Source: Azorinus chamasolen
Lineage: Eukaryota; Mollusca; Bivalvia; Cardiida; Solecurtidae
NCBI GenBank assembly: GCA_963576725.1
Contig: OY755237.1
Coordinates: forward strand, 64,643,423-64,707,422
Length of the DNA: 64,000 nucleotides
Reading direction: 5' to 3'
The first letter of the stretch is position 1, and every line of letters starts with the position of its first letter. This document shows positions 47,733 through 58,044 of this stretch, piece by piece. Position numbers and translations under genes: made by a program. The notes under the pieces were generated by a model. It saw only the letters and a program-made list of their open reading frames with translations, was not told where the DNA came from and searched no databases.

Positions 47733-48215
47733 AGCATTGATTTAATGACATGCTAACAGTATTTCACAGATTTAAAACACTTTGTCTTCTACATCATTTG
47801 AAAAGTAGAATATTGTTTGATCTTCTGTATAAAAAAACTGTATATGCAGGTTTGTTTCAAACACTGCCAACCCATACCGGTCGCCTCAGAAGCGATGTTG
47901 CTGATCTGGGTCTCCCTGGTTTGAATGTCTCTAAGGCTGGTCTTGTCATTCCACGGCTCAAATATACCCGAGAATGTCATACTTTATGCTATGAACTTAT
48001 ATTAGTTTCAATATTCCATTGTGATCTTTTAATCTAATATGAAACTGCATGTAGTATATAAAAGTAGTATACATTTACTCCTTGGAACAACTCTGTCTCC
48101 ATTAATCTATCAAATAAATTAAAATGATGTAAAAATGCTTGCTATCTTTGCATGTACATTATAACATGCATTATAAACATACCTTAGCCAACATTGCTAA
48201 ATGCTAGGGAAATGT

Positions 48216-48370
48216 TCCATAAGCCAGGTGGTAGCTTAATGCAGCTCAAAAGTAATGCAGAACATTGCTATAGGAGCCTTCTGCAGTACATTAGCCCTGC
48301 ATTAAGCAACCGCCTGCTTTTTAAGAATCCTAAGTTCAATAAATGAATGGCGGATTAGGACAGGTTCTGC
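48216..48370. mobile_element. TA MITE remnant leading into a tandem array of its own end
   Basis: Core CAGGTGGTAGCTTAATGCAG and the inverse; right end GGCGGATTAGGACAGGTTCT. The end is then repeated in 48340-48660. Confidence 0.75.
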
Positions 48371-48660
48371 CGTACAAAATTAGACCTAATTTTAATGGTC
48401 GCTTAGGACAGGTTTCAATGTACAAAATTAGACCTAATTTCAATGGTCGCTTAGGACAGGGTTTAATGTACAAAATTAGACCTAATTTTAATGGTCGCTT
48501 AGGACAGGTTTTACTGTACAAAATTAGATCTAATTTTAATGGTCGCTTAGGACAGGTTTTAATGTACAAAATTAGACCTAATTTTAATGGTCGCTTAGGT
48601 CAGGTTTCAATGCACAAAATTAGATCTAATTTTAATGGTCGCTTAGGACAGGTTTTAATG
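48340..48660. repeat. Tandem array (57-59 bp) built from a TA-MITE end
   Basis: About six units of GGTCGCTTAGGACAGGTTTT followed by AATGTACAAAATTAGACCTA; the first part is the right TIR of the adjacent MITE. Confidence 0.85.
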
Positions 48661-48689
48661 TAATTTCCTTATGCTTGTTTGTTTGTTTG

Positions 48690-48850
48690 TTTGTATAAGG
48701 GGTTTAGGTTACTTTAACAGTCGTTCGGTCATGTCACGACGTCCAGCTACTTACAGGTCGAGGAAGACTCAAGGGTTTATTCCGAACACGGAGTAATTTG
48801 ACTTGTTCCGTGAAGAACACCCGTGCGGAACCACTGACTTTCGACAAGCC
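48690..48850 (-). mobile_element. SINE 3' part, reverse orientation
   Basis: On the minus strand it contains CTGGCTTGTCGAAAGTCAG, a GTCTTCCTCGACC block, AGCTGGACGTCGTGACATGA and a tail before repeated AAAC, matching the body and tail of the 46679 SINE. The tRNA-like head is missing. Confidence 0.7.
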
Positions 48851-48934
48851 AGCAGGAAGTAATGTAATGTAAAGGTGTAATGTTGGCATTGTTCTGTTAT
48901 ATAAAGAAAACATAATGCCATTTGTAATGTCGCT

Positions 48935-49185
48935 TTAACCCTTTCCCTGATGAATATTTATGTAGGAAATAATGACGTCATGATTATTAATAAGATATTT
49001 TTTTTTATAATAGCATATGAACACAGGACATTTCGGCTCTGGCAGAAGCTGTAGAATCAGATCTATATTACACCATAAGCAAACAGAGCAGACCCTGATC
49101 AGACGGCTCCTATAGGAGCCGTCTGATCTAGGTCTACTCTGTTTGCAGATGCGTCAAAATTCGCTTACATAAGGGAAAGGGTTAA
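48935..49185. mobile_element. TTAA MITE (CCCTTTCCCT), intact
   Basis: TTAACCCTTTCCCT and AGGGAAAGGGTTAA are clean ends (TTAA 48935-48938 and 49182-49185). The 68-bp core is 49079-49146, centred on CTCCTATAGGAG. This is the best example of the family. Confidence 0.92.
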
Positions 49186-49598
49186 AGTGATACCCCCTAC
49201 AATAAACGAATATATTTAATAAAATCATAAAACATAATGTTGTTTATGCTCAAATATTCTTATGAAGATTGTAAATTTGAACTTTTATCAATAAATGTTC
49301 CTGTGATACAAAATAAACCGTTTTCGTCTATGCTTTTTTTTTTTTATACATGTACATGTACAAGCAAGCTATTATCGACCTATTTGAACCGTTACTAAAT
49401 TGAAACTCAACCCGAATCAGTACTATTGAATCAGGAAATACCATCAAGGTATTCGATCTTAAACACATGAACGTTTTGTATTCTTCAGCGTTTATTCGAT
49501 CGATTTTCTTGCGATATACAGTACATGTATATCCACTATAGTTTACCCACTACATTTTCGAAATACAGGCTACAATCAGTTTGACTGTCAAACTGCAA

Positions 49599-49845
49599 CC
49601 AGGCCCCGTGTTCACAAAACTTCTTGAGATTGATTTTCTTGAGATCTTCTTGAGATTGATTTAAGCCGCTTAAACATTGAAAAAATGACGCGAGCTTGAG
49701 ACCGATTTTCGGCTCAAAGAATCGGGATCAACTTGTGCTTCGTGAACACCAATTTTCGAATCCGGCTCAAGTGAGCCGGAAAATGAAGCTCGGTGATCCT
49801 GAGACTGATCCTGATTTTATATTTTGTTTGGAACACGGGGCCTGG
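49599..49845. mobile_element. 247-bp MITE with CCAGGCCCCGTGTTC ends
   Basis: CCAGGCCCCGTGTTC at the left and GAACACGGGGCCTGG at the right are perfect inverted repeats. It interrupts a TTAA-type element whose remains flank it (about 49570-49955). Confidence 0.8.
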
Positions 49846-50034
49846 ATTTTCAAACAGTTTGGGTCCTTTTTAGAAGCCTACTTATTCGGCGTCCAATCTG
49901 GATCCAAACTGTTTGCAAAGGTAATCATGTATCCGTCGGTAACAGACTAAAGGTTAACAATAAATAGTAAACGTGTATGTCCATAGGAATATATTCATTG
50001 ACATCAGAGGACATGACTTGAACACACACCACTA

Positions 50035-50496
50035 CAGGGTGCCCCCCCCCCCCCAACAACAAACAAACAACAAAACGGAACCCGGGATTAAGATATGCAA
50101 GTAATCCCATTTCTGTCAATATTGCTAACTTAAATTAAATGTATATACATGTAGCTTAGTAGAGACAACATTTTGCCAAATATTGTCCAAATTTTGTCCA
50201 AATATATTCAATGTTTTTAAGATATCAGCATTTAAACAAAAACACCAAAAACTCCATATTTAACTTGATATAGGCATGGACTATACGATGTACGTATATC
50301 ATGTTAAAACAGATTTTAGGTGCATTCATTAAAATACTCATATCTTTAAAACCAATGCATATTTTTAAGAGAAATTTGGCAGACATATGCACAAATGACA
50401 TATCTACAAAACTAAATATTTACATTTTAAAGTGTCCGATTACATTGGTTAAAATACACATTTGTTCCAGGGTTCCGTTCTTTTTGGGACACCCTG
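50035..50496. mobile_element. 462-bp mariner-type element, CAGGGTG ends
   Basis: CAGGGTGCCCC at the left and GGGACACCCTG at the right are inverted ends, followed inward by an A-rich stretch and ACGGAACCC (mirrored as GGGTTCCGT). Both ends are bounded by TA. The left TIR contains an expanded run of about 13 C. No transposase. Confidence 0.7.
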
Positions 50497-50774
50497 TATA
50501 TTCAAGGTTCCCGCCAATAAGCAATTTGTGCAAAGTCTTTTTTACGTGTCACACTATGTACTCATTAGTAAGATGTGTGCTAGATCAAAGTGAAATCATT
50601 TCACTCATAAGAAAGTTGTAGCCTAGATAAAATCTATACAATGGTTGAATTGGTATAGGGAGATAATAATAAAAACAATCTGTGTTTTCTATTATTGTCA
50701 TGTGATGCACATTTATTGAATATCTGTATATGTAACGAGATACTACATGTATAAGTTACTGAAAGAAATAAAAT

Positions 50775-51120
<346 letters not shown>

Positions 51121-51445
51121 TTCTAACTCAAAGGAAGATAATTAAAAAAAGAGAGAAGCTTGAATATGGGGGTTTGCTCACATTCTAATACTCATGGTGA
51201 AAATTTGTTCCAAATTGTAGTAAAATCGATCCATACCTATAAAAAGTTTCGACACGGACACTATCGAAAGATAATACGCACGTGCAGACCGGCGCACGAA
51301 CGCACAACCGGACTTCCATGCACCGAATTTAAATGTGACGACGATTTCAAACTTAACGCGATCTGGCTTGACAAATGGTTTGAGCGACTTAACTGATAAA
51401 TGAGCATTACAATAGTTATAGTAGCTACTATGCAACTGAAGAAAA

Positions 51446-51648
51446 CAGTAGAACCCCTCTAATGCGACCAATTAATTAATAAACATGGGTGTCTTATAAG
51501 CAGATGGTTGCTTAATGCAGGACAAAAGTAATGCAGAAAGCTCCTCTAGGAGCTTTCTGCATTAGTTTTGTCCTGCATTAAACTACCACCTGCCTCTACC
51601 ACCTAGAATTATACCTCTTTTAGGTGGTCGCCTTATATGGGTTTTACT
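51446..51648. mobile_element. TA MITE (CAGTAGAACCCCTCTAATGC)
   Basis: Core CTCCTCTAGGAG centre; left arm GGTTGC, right arm GTAG form. The right TIR has drifted (CCTTATATGGGTTTTACTAA). Confidence 0.85.
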
Positions 51649-51952
51649 AAATACTAATGACATACCGGTATAAGACTTATTAATGAAGGGACATGTTAAT
51701 TTTACTTCACTAGTGTCTGGCTAGACAAATTGATGAACTAGGGAACATCTGTGCTTTCGATCCAACGTGGCCGTACTTCTGGTGGTTGTTTTTGTACCAG
51801 TATAGGAGTCATTGGTCCAGATAAAACGCATACATTTCAACATTTTTTAAGAATAGCTGCTTTATTTCTTCACCAAATCCTATTCTGTGACAACTCTCTA
51901 GAATAGTCTCGAAGAGAGACCAGCGGATATATATTTTCATACATATTAGGAT

Positions 51953-52888
51953 CACAGGTACAAGGTGCGTGACAATGTCATAAATACTATACTGATAAAC
52001 ATCTTCATGGATATTTGGATATTATACTTTGACAGCAGAATATTAGTATACTGCTATGTAAAGGTGTGTAACTAAATGGTCAAACATGGCAGAAAATATG
52101 CACCAACTACATTCCATGTCTTGTAACGAAGTAAATTTCCGCTCGATTTCAATAAAATATGAGTCATTACATGAGGAACTGTCCAGTCTTTGAAATACAC
52201 ACCATTGATGGCCGACCATAGGCCGAAAACTTGCTTTACTGAGACGATAAACTCCAACCTAGCTTTAGTGGACCGAGTCGCTACCGACCATAAAAAAGTA
52301 AACAATAAATAAACAAATAAATATTGTCTTAAAATGTAAGTAAAAACCTGCTATCCCGACAGATGTCAGGCGCGTGACAATTTCATAAATACTACTGATA
52401 AACATCTTCAAATACGTTAAGACATCATACTTTGGAAGTTTTGAATTTCTTTTCGTATAGTATAATACTATGTAAAGGTATGTAACTAAATGGTCCAAAA
52501 TGGCAGAAAGCATGCACCGACTACATTCCACGTATTGTTATTACGTCAATTTCTGCTCGATTTCAATCAAACATGATTCATTACACGCGGAAATGTCCAG
52601 TCTTTGAAATACACACCCATTTATGCCGAACATTGGCCTAAACATTACTGTACTGAGACGATAAACTCCAACTAGGCTTAAGTCGAACGAGTCACTGCTG
52701 ACCAATGCATATACATATATACATATGTTGACAGAAAAACTTTGGAAAAAATGTTTCATATAATATTATACTATACGAAAAGAAATTGAAAACTTCTTTT
52801 TCTGCTGTCAGACTATATATGTCTTAACGTAAATTTTATTTGAAGATGTTTATCGGTAGTATTTATGTCACACGCCTGGCACCTGTGG
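51953..52888. mobile_element. 0.94-kb inverted-end element with internal direct duplication
   Basis: The left end (ACAGGTACAAGGTGCGTGAC) is matched by the inverted right end (GTCACACGCCTGGCACCTGT). A block of about 345 bp starting with the CGTGACAAT motif occurs twice (51965-52295 and 52365-52710), so the left part has been duplicated. No transposase. Confidence 0.7.
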
Positions 52889-53336
52889 TTCAATACCGTG
52901 AGTAAAGTCACGCCTCAAAGCTTTTTGTGTATCTATACCTGTGATTTTCAAAAACAATAGCAAATTGTTTTTTTTTTGATAACTCTCAAGCTAAGTTAAC
53001 AAAACACACAGCTCTGACATGGCGTTGGTATAAGCCGCATCGGGTATTCAGATAATTGATATAGAACAAAACACACACACACAAACCACAAAACGGTTGG
53101 CCGCTATAGAAAATCTTCCGGTGTCCGGAATTCAGAGAGTCCAGTTTTCAGGTAGCTTTTGCATTGAACTTATAGGAGAAAAATTACGGGACCTCGAAAA
53201 TCGTCCAGTATTCAATGAAATCCGGGTTTCAATGTGTTTACTGTAATAGGATTTACACAATGTACAGGTAGATATTATATTTGTGTATTTAATCGAACTT
53301 TGTACATGTATATTATTTCATTGATATTTATTTCTA

Positions 53337-53401
53337 ACGATTATTTTGAACAGTTCCATTTGAAAATCTATATTGGTGCATCACAAACAGTGTAGAGCCA
53401 G
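53337..53401 (+). pseudogene. Relic of the 14369-14432 candidate exon
   Basis: The paralogous stretch has lost both splice sites (AG to AA, GGTCAG to GTCCAG), has one extra base and an in-frame TAG, while the DYFEQF portion is still readable. Confidence 0.3.
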
Positions 53402-53659
53402 TCCAGTCGCTAAGTGAACTACACATAGATTAATCTGAATTTCTATTGTTTTCAGATAATCAAGTGCGCTTCTGATAATTTCCAAACGGTCAAGACCAAT
53501 TATAACAATGAACCTGGTCTGCAAATTATCAATACACAAAGTCTCGCTAATGGGATCACATTATTGGTTAAACATAGGAATCTGTAACAGCACGTGGTTG
53601 CTTAATGCAGGGCAGAAATACTACTGCATCTCCTACAAAGCTTTTATTATAATGTCATA

Positions 53660-53770
53660 AACAAACAGAGCAGACCCTAACCAAACGACTCCTATTTGAG
53701 CTGTCTTATCTGGGTATACTCTGTTTGCAAAAGCGTGAAAAGAGTTTATACGAGAGAAAGAGTTAAGCAG
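53660..53770. mobile_element. Damaged core and right end of a TTAA MITE
   Basis: AAACAGAGCAGACCCTAACC to GTATACTCTGTTTGC, then GAGAGAAAGAGTTAA. Confidence 0.6.
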
Positions 53771-53972
53771 AAACTTTAAATAGACATTAATTCTGTCCAA
53801 CCAAAAACTGTGGTTTTTAAAACAGTCACATATGCAATAGTTTGACAAGCATAAATCATTATTGTCTGTCTACTTATATTTTGCACAATTTTTCCATACA
53901 GAGGCCTCCAGCCGATGGCTTGAATTTAAACACTGACTTAAAGTCTAACAAAGCCCCTTTTTGTTGTAAATA

Positions 53973-54177
53973 CAGTAAAACCCCGCTAATGCGACCATTT
54001 AATAAACAGCCAATGGCGTCGTTTAAATCAGGTGGTTGCTTAATGCAGGACGAAAGTTATGCAGAAAGCTCCTATAGGAGCTTTCTGCATAACTTTCATC
54101 CTGCATTAAGCTACCACCTGCATCTGCCACCCAGAATTATGCCCATTTTTGGTGGTCGCATTAGAGGGGTTTTACTG
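53973..54177. mobile_element. TA MITE (CAGTAAAACCCCGCTAATGC), intact
   Basis: TA on both sides. A 92-bp spacer-less core (54029-54120) centred on CTCCTATAGGAG, with one T/A arm difference (GGTTGC against the GGTAGC form). Best preserved TA member. Confidence 0.92.
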
Positions 54178-54572
54178 TACTAGACCTCTGGTAAAACGTG
54201 TGCTTTTCTGGTGGCCCTGTATATAAACAAACCATGGTATTGATAAAAGCCATGAATGTGTAATGCTTTTTTAAATCAAATATCTTTTAAAATTCATTCC
54301 AGTAAACATTTCACATCTGGCCGACATCGGGTTGAAACAGTTTTTTTTTATATCTGACCGATGTCTGCTTTTACATCGGTCTGATAGCGGATGTGCAAAA
54401 CTTTTCGATATGACCGCGTGTGGGGTCATATGATTCTCCCAAACTCATTTACAAAGGATACCGGTATCAATAAAGGTGATTAACAAGGAATCGATTGCTT
54501 GTATTTGATATTACGATCAAAAGTATTTGATAAATATTCAATGCATTCAACACATGAAGATAAGCACTCAAT

Positions 54573-54800
54573 ATTTACTCCTTTCCCTGATATAACGCTT
54601 TTTCACGCCTTTGCAAACAGAGTAGAACCAGATCACACAGCTCCTATAGGAGGCGTCTGATCTGGGTCTACTCTGATTGCTTATGACGATATAATATACC
54701 CCACTATACAGTTCTTATCAATATCGAAATATCGTGTGTACATATGTCATTATAAAACATCCAGCTAATAAATATTCATGAAGTACATGTAAATGGTTAT
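54573..54800. mobile_element. TTAA-type MITE (CCTTTCCCT), decayed ends
   Basis: Left CTCCTTTCCCTGATATAACG; core at about 54614-54681 with centre CTCCTATAGGAG; right TAAATATTCATGAAG and GTAAATGG. Confidence 0.7.
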
Positions 54801-55376
54801 ACGACAACTAAGATAATTGGCAAGTCATTTATTATAACCAGTATTTAATTGGAACTTAAACCCCGCTGTCAATGTTGCAGTCAGGAGTTATTACATTATT
54901 AAAACAAACTGACATAAAATGTCCAATACACAATTTCTTTGTGTAAAGACAATGACAAATTTATCATGATATCGATCGATAGAATATGAAAGACGATTGG
55001 TATTGAAGCAGTATTACGCCGGTATTAAAGACATTACCCAGGTCCATTCAATGATTCCCCCCCCCCATTGTTCTCAATAGGCGTGAAAGTAACAGTAAAA
55101 GCATGATACAAGTGTGCAAAATATGGCAAGCCGTCTCATTCTGTCTAGAGAGGCCCTGACATAATAAAAAATAAAAACATATACTACATTAGTGACAATC
55201 TAATCATTTCCAAATCATCAAATGTAAGAGACGGGCCTCACATGGAACGCTCCAGTGGTTCTTGACAGGCAGACTGCTATAGCTGTTACCATGTGCCGCA
55301 TGCTTTTTCACAGGTTAGCTGTAAAGACCCAAGCCGGCCAAGGGAATGTCTTTAAGAAGTCTTAAGTTGTAGGTTG

Positions 55377-55658
55377 ATTGCACAGGTGCCCTTCGCATGC
55401 TATGTCTCAACAACAACTCCATAAAAATACGCTATGTTTTTAATTGCATGTCATAAGTATCTAAAACATAGCACACGCAAAATGGTTGGCGAACACCCCT
55501 GCTCTATATAAAAGAGTAGTATTTCTGCCCTGCATTAAGCAACCACCTGTTGTTACAGAATCCTATGTTTAACTAATAATGTGATCCCAGTAGCGAGATT
55601 TTGTGTACTGATAATTTGCAGACAATGCAGACTAGGTTCATGCGAAGGGCACCTGTGA
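55377..55658. mobile_element. Short element with CACAGGTGCCCTTCGCATG ends
   Basis: CACAGGTGCCCTTCGCATG near 55381 and CATGCGAAGGGCACCTGTG near 55640 are perfect inverted repeats. Between them lies an inverted copy of the 53520-53640 stretch. Target duplication unclear. Confidence 0.65.
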
Positions 55659-56353
55659 TCTAACCGCAAGTTTAGTCTCATTTGCAAACAGTTTGGGTCC
55701 AGCTGATACACCGAGAAAATCGGCATCACACCAGGAACGATTTGATAGTTCTTCATACTATTGTTCTATTGTACCTGATCAATTGCTCCTCAAAGTATGA
55801 TAGAAACCTGTATCAAATCCAAAACAAATTAGAATATATTTTTTTCACAGTGGGAAAAGGATTACACAATAGCTAGAGATTATCTTTAGCCAAGTAATGC
55901 TGCAGTCACAAGTGGGATGCGGCATCGTAAAACGGGTCTTCATCAGGCACATTAAAGGTTTTTTAGGCGGTCGCACGTCATATGGTTACCATTAATGGAC
56001 ACTGGGCGTATTATGTCGTAGCACAAGTCGCCCGTCTGTCCGTTCGTAGGTAAATAATTCCCTATGTGGTTGACTTATATTTCATTATCTGGCAAATACT
56101 TGCATGGCTGGTTGGTATTGGTGTGAAGTTAAGGAAAATGTAAAGTAGATATCTATATATATTTTTAACTTTTTAAAAAATATTTTTTTTAAAGGTGGTG
56201 TGGGAGTGGGGAGGGGGTATCTCGTGGTGAATCCTGTTTAGTAGTATGTATTATGTAATAAATTAAAAATTGGATCCGTTTATTTTATAGAATTTGGCAA
56301 AAATACATATGCGTTATTAGGGGGAACATTTAATGGAAAGATTTTTATTTCAG

Positions 56354-56400
56354 CGAGTCTAGCAGGTATTTATTTGAACCCCCTCTAGATCCGCTCCTTG
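56354..56400 (+). CDS. Candidate mini-exon A, unassigned
   Basis: Forty-seven bases between an acceptor (TTTTTATTTCAG) and a donor (CTTG before GTAAGTTG). In the one frame that stays open it reads ESSRYLFEPPLDPLL and leaves one base over, which is completed to an Asp codon by the first two bases of the next candidate exon. I do not recognise the family. Confidence 0.35.
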
Positions 56401-56498
56401 GTAAGTTGTAAATTTAGCACACGCTTTTCACGCAAACCATTGGGTTATTGATGAGAATGGAATGAGAATAGATGAGAATGGTATTTTATTCATTGCAG

Positions 56499-56545
56499 AT
56501 AAATTAGGCATCTTTTTGGAGTCAGCCGACAGGGAAAAAACTCAG
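56499..56545 (+). CDS. Candidate mini-exon B, unassigned
   Basis: Forty-seven bases between TTTTATTCATTGCAG and CAG before GTAAGTTG. Joined to mini-exon A (intron of 98 bases) it stays open and continues DKLGIFLESADREKTQ, ending in phase 0. Two successive exons with good splice signals and matching phase are more than expected by chance, but no other exon of this gene is found. Confidence 0.35.
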
Positions 56546-56923
56546 GTAAGTTGTTTTCTTTCTTATTAGACAACATATGACATGCAAAAAAGGTGTTCTC
56601 TACTAAAAAATAAACAAGCAGTAAAATTACGTTCTCATTCAAGTCTCACCGACTGTTATGAACGCGAGCTGCGATTTATCCTGTTTTTCTCGACAAACTT
56701 GCAACTTGAATTCTTTCGATATGAAACATTTTTCAAACATGAAGTGATTTGAAATCAATCGATCTTACCGTGTTTTTTACATGGAAAAGTGATGTCAGCA
56801 TATAATGGGGATTTAAATTAACATAGTATTATTTAGCGAAACTTGCAAAAACTGGTCAGATCCAATTTACCTTACCTTAATGAAGGGGCAAGTTTGTCTA
56901 ACTTTAGCCCTTAACCTTTAGCC

Positions 56924-57449
56924 TGTTGAGCAAATTATTTTTACAGAATTTTTCACCTACTACATATTCAAAATGCATGCTATAATCAATTTAGTTTAAA
57001 TATATTTTATTTCACTAAATTCACAATTCAGCAAGATCATCATTGGTACAAAAAGGATTGGATCGAAAGCAAAACTGCTTATATAGATCCTCTCTCCAAT
57101 ATATAGATCCTCTCCCCATGATATAGATCCTCTCCCCACAATCAATTTGTCTGCCAAAATGCAATCAGGATGTCAAAAAGGCGTCTCATCTGGATCCAAA
57201 CTGTTTGCATAGGTATTCACTCACCCACCGATAGCAGGCTAAAGGTAATTTGCTTATTAATTAAAACTGGTTCTTTCTGTTCTGAATATCAATTAAAAAT
57301 GTATCATAATTTATCACTGAAGAAAATAATTTGTACGACAAACAGTGCAGATCATGATTAAAGGGCTCCCTCAGGGGGGCCTTTGATGTTTGTCTACATT
57401 GTTTGCAAAGGTCATACATATATACTCGGCCCCGCACATTAAGGGTTAA
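56924..57449. mobile_element. Two adjoining TTAA-type MITE remnants
   Basis: The first runs from TTAACCTTTAGCCTG to GCAGGCTAAAGGTAA (about 57249) with half a core (GTCTCATCTGGATCCAAACT). The second ends in GCACATTAAGGGTTAA (57449) and holds a damaged core GCTCCCTCAGGGGGGCC. The interior has three repeats of ATATAGATCCTCTCCCC-like sequence. Confidence 0.6.
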
Positions 57450-57552
57450 ATAACTACACTCCTATCACATCTACCTAGCTACCAAGTAGCGGCTACTTTT
57501 GTTTTAACGAGCACAAGCTTTACCCCAGTCTGATCGTTCTGATTTGTTCACT

Positions 57553-57771
57553 TAGTCCCTTACCACTGTGGGTTCGAATCACGGCCTGGGCATTCGGGTT
57601 TTTCATGTGAGGAAGCCTTCTAGCTGGCTTGCGGTAGGTCGATGGTTCTACCTTGATCTTCTTCTTGGCAAGAATCTCTTGGGTTAACCACCACCTGTAA
57701 ACAGCTGGACGTCGTGATATGACTGAAACATTATTTAAACGACGTAAAACCCGATAAAAATCAAACCAAAC
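57553..57771 (+). mobile_element. SINE, 5'-truncated
   Basis: It begins just before the B box (GGGTTCGAATCAC, about 57570) and carries TTTTTCATGTGAGGAAGCC, GGCTTGCGGTAGGTCGATGG and the GTCGTGATATGACTGAAAC tail, the same family as 46679-46940. Confidence 0.75.
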
Positions 57772-58044
57772 TGTTCCGGCGATACACCTTAATTATGTAT
57801 AATCAGGACAAGATTCGTTTAAAATATATAACCCCATCATCACCTGGTTTCGATACTTATATCAAAGTTAACTTCCGGTTTAGAGGGACTCTACTGTAAA
57901 TATATTTTGGTTATTCGGCAAACATCTTAATAATGAGCCAAAGCAATATGTCGCATTATGGAATCAAACTCTAGGACAACTCATTTCTGAATCATCTCCC
58001 TTTCTAATATTTTTGTGTTAAATAGATTCAGTTTCAGTTTTATT

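Larger units (their letters stand above)
53245..55385 (+). repeat. Old paralogous block, member 2
   Basis: Diverged counterpart of 14285-16200, with a complete TA MITE (53973-54177) inserted that member 1 lacks. Further LINE and SINE insertions separate it from the copy 3 exon 1 at 62269. Confidence 0.7.
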
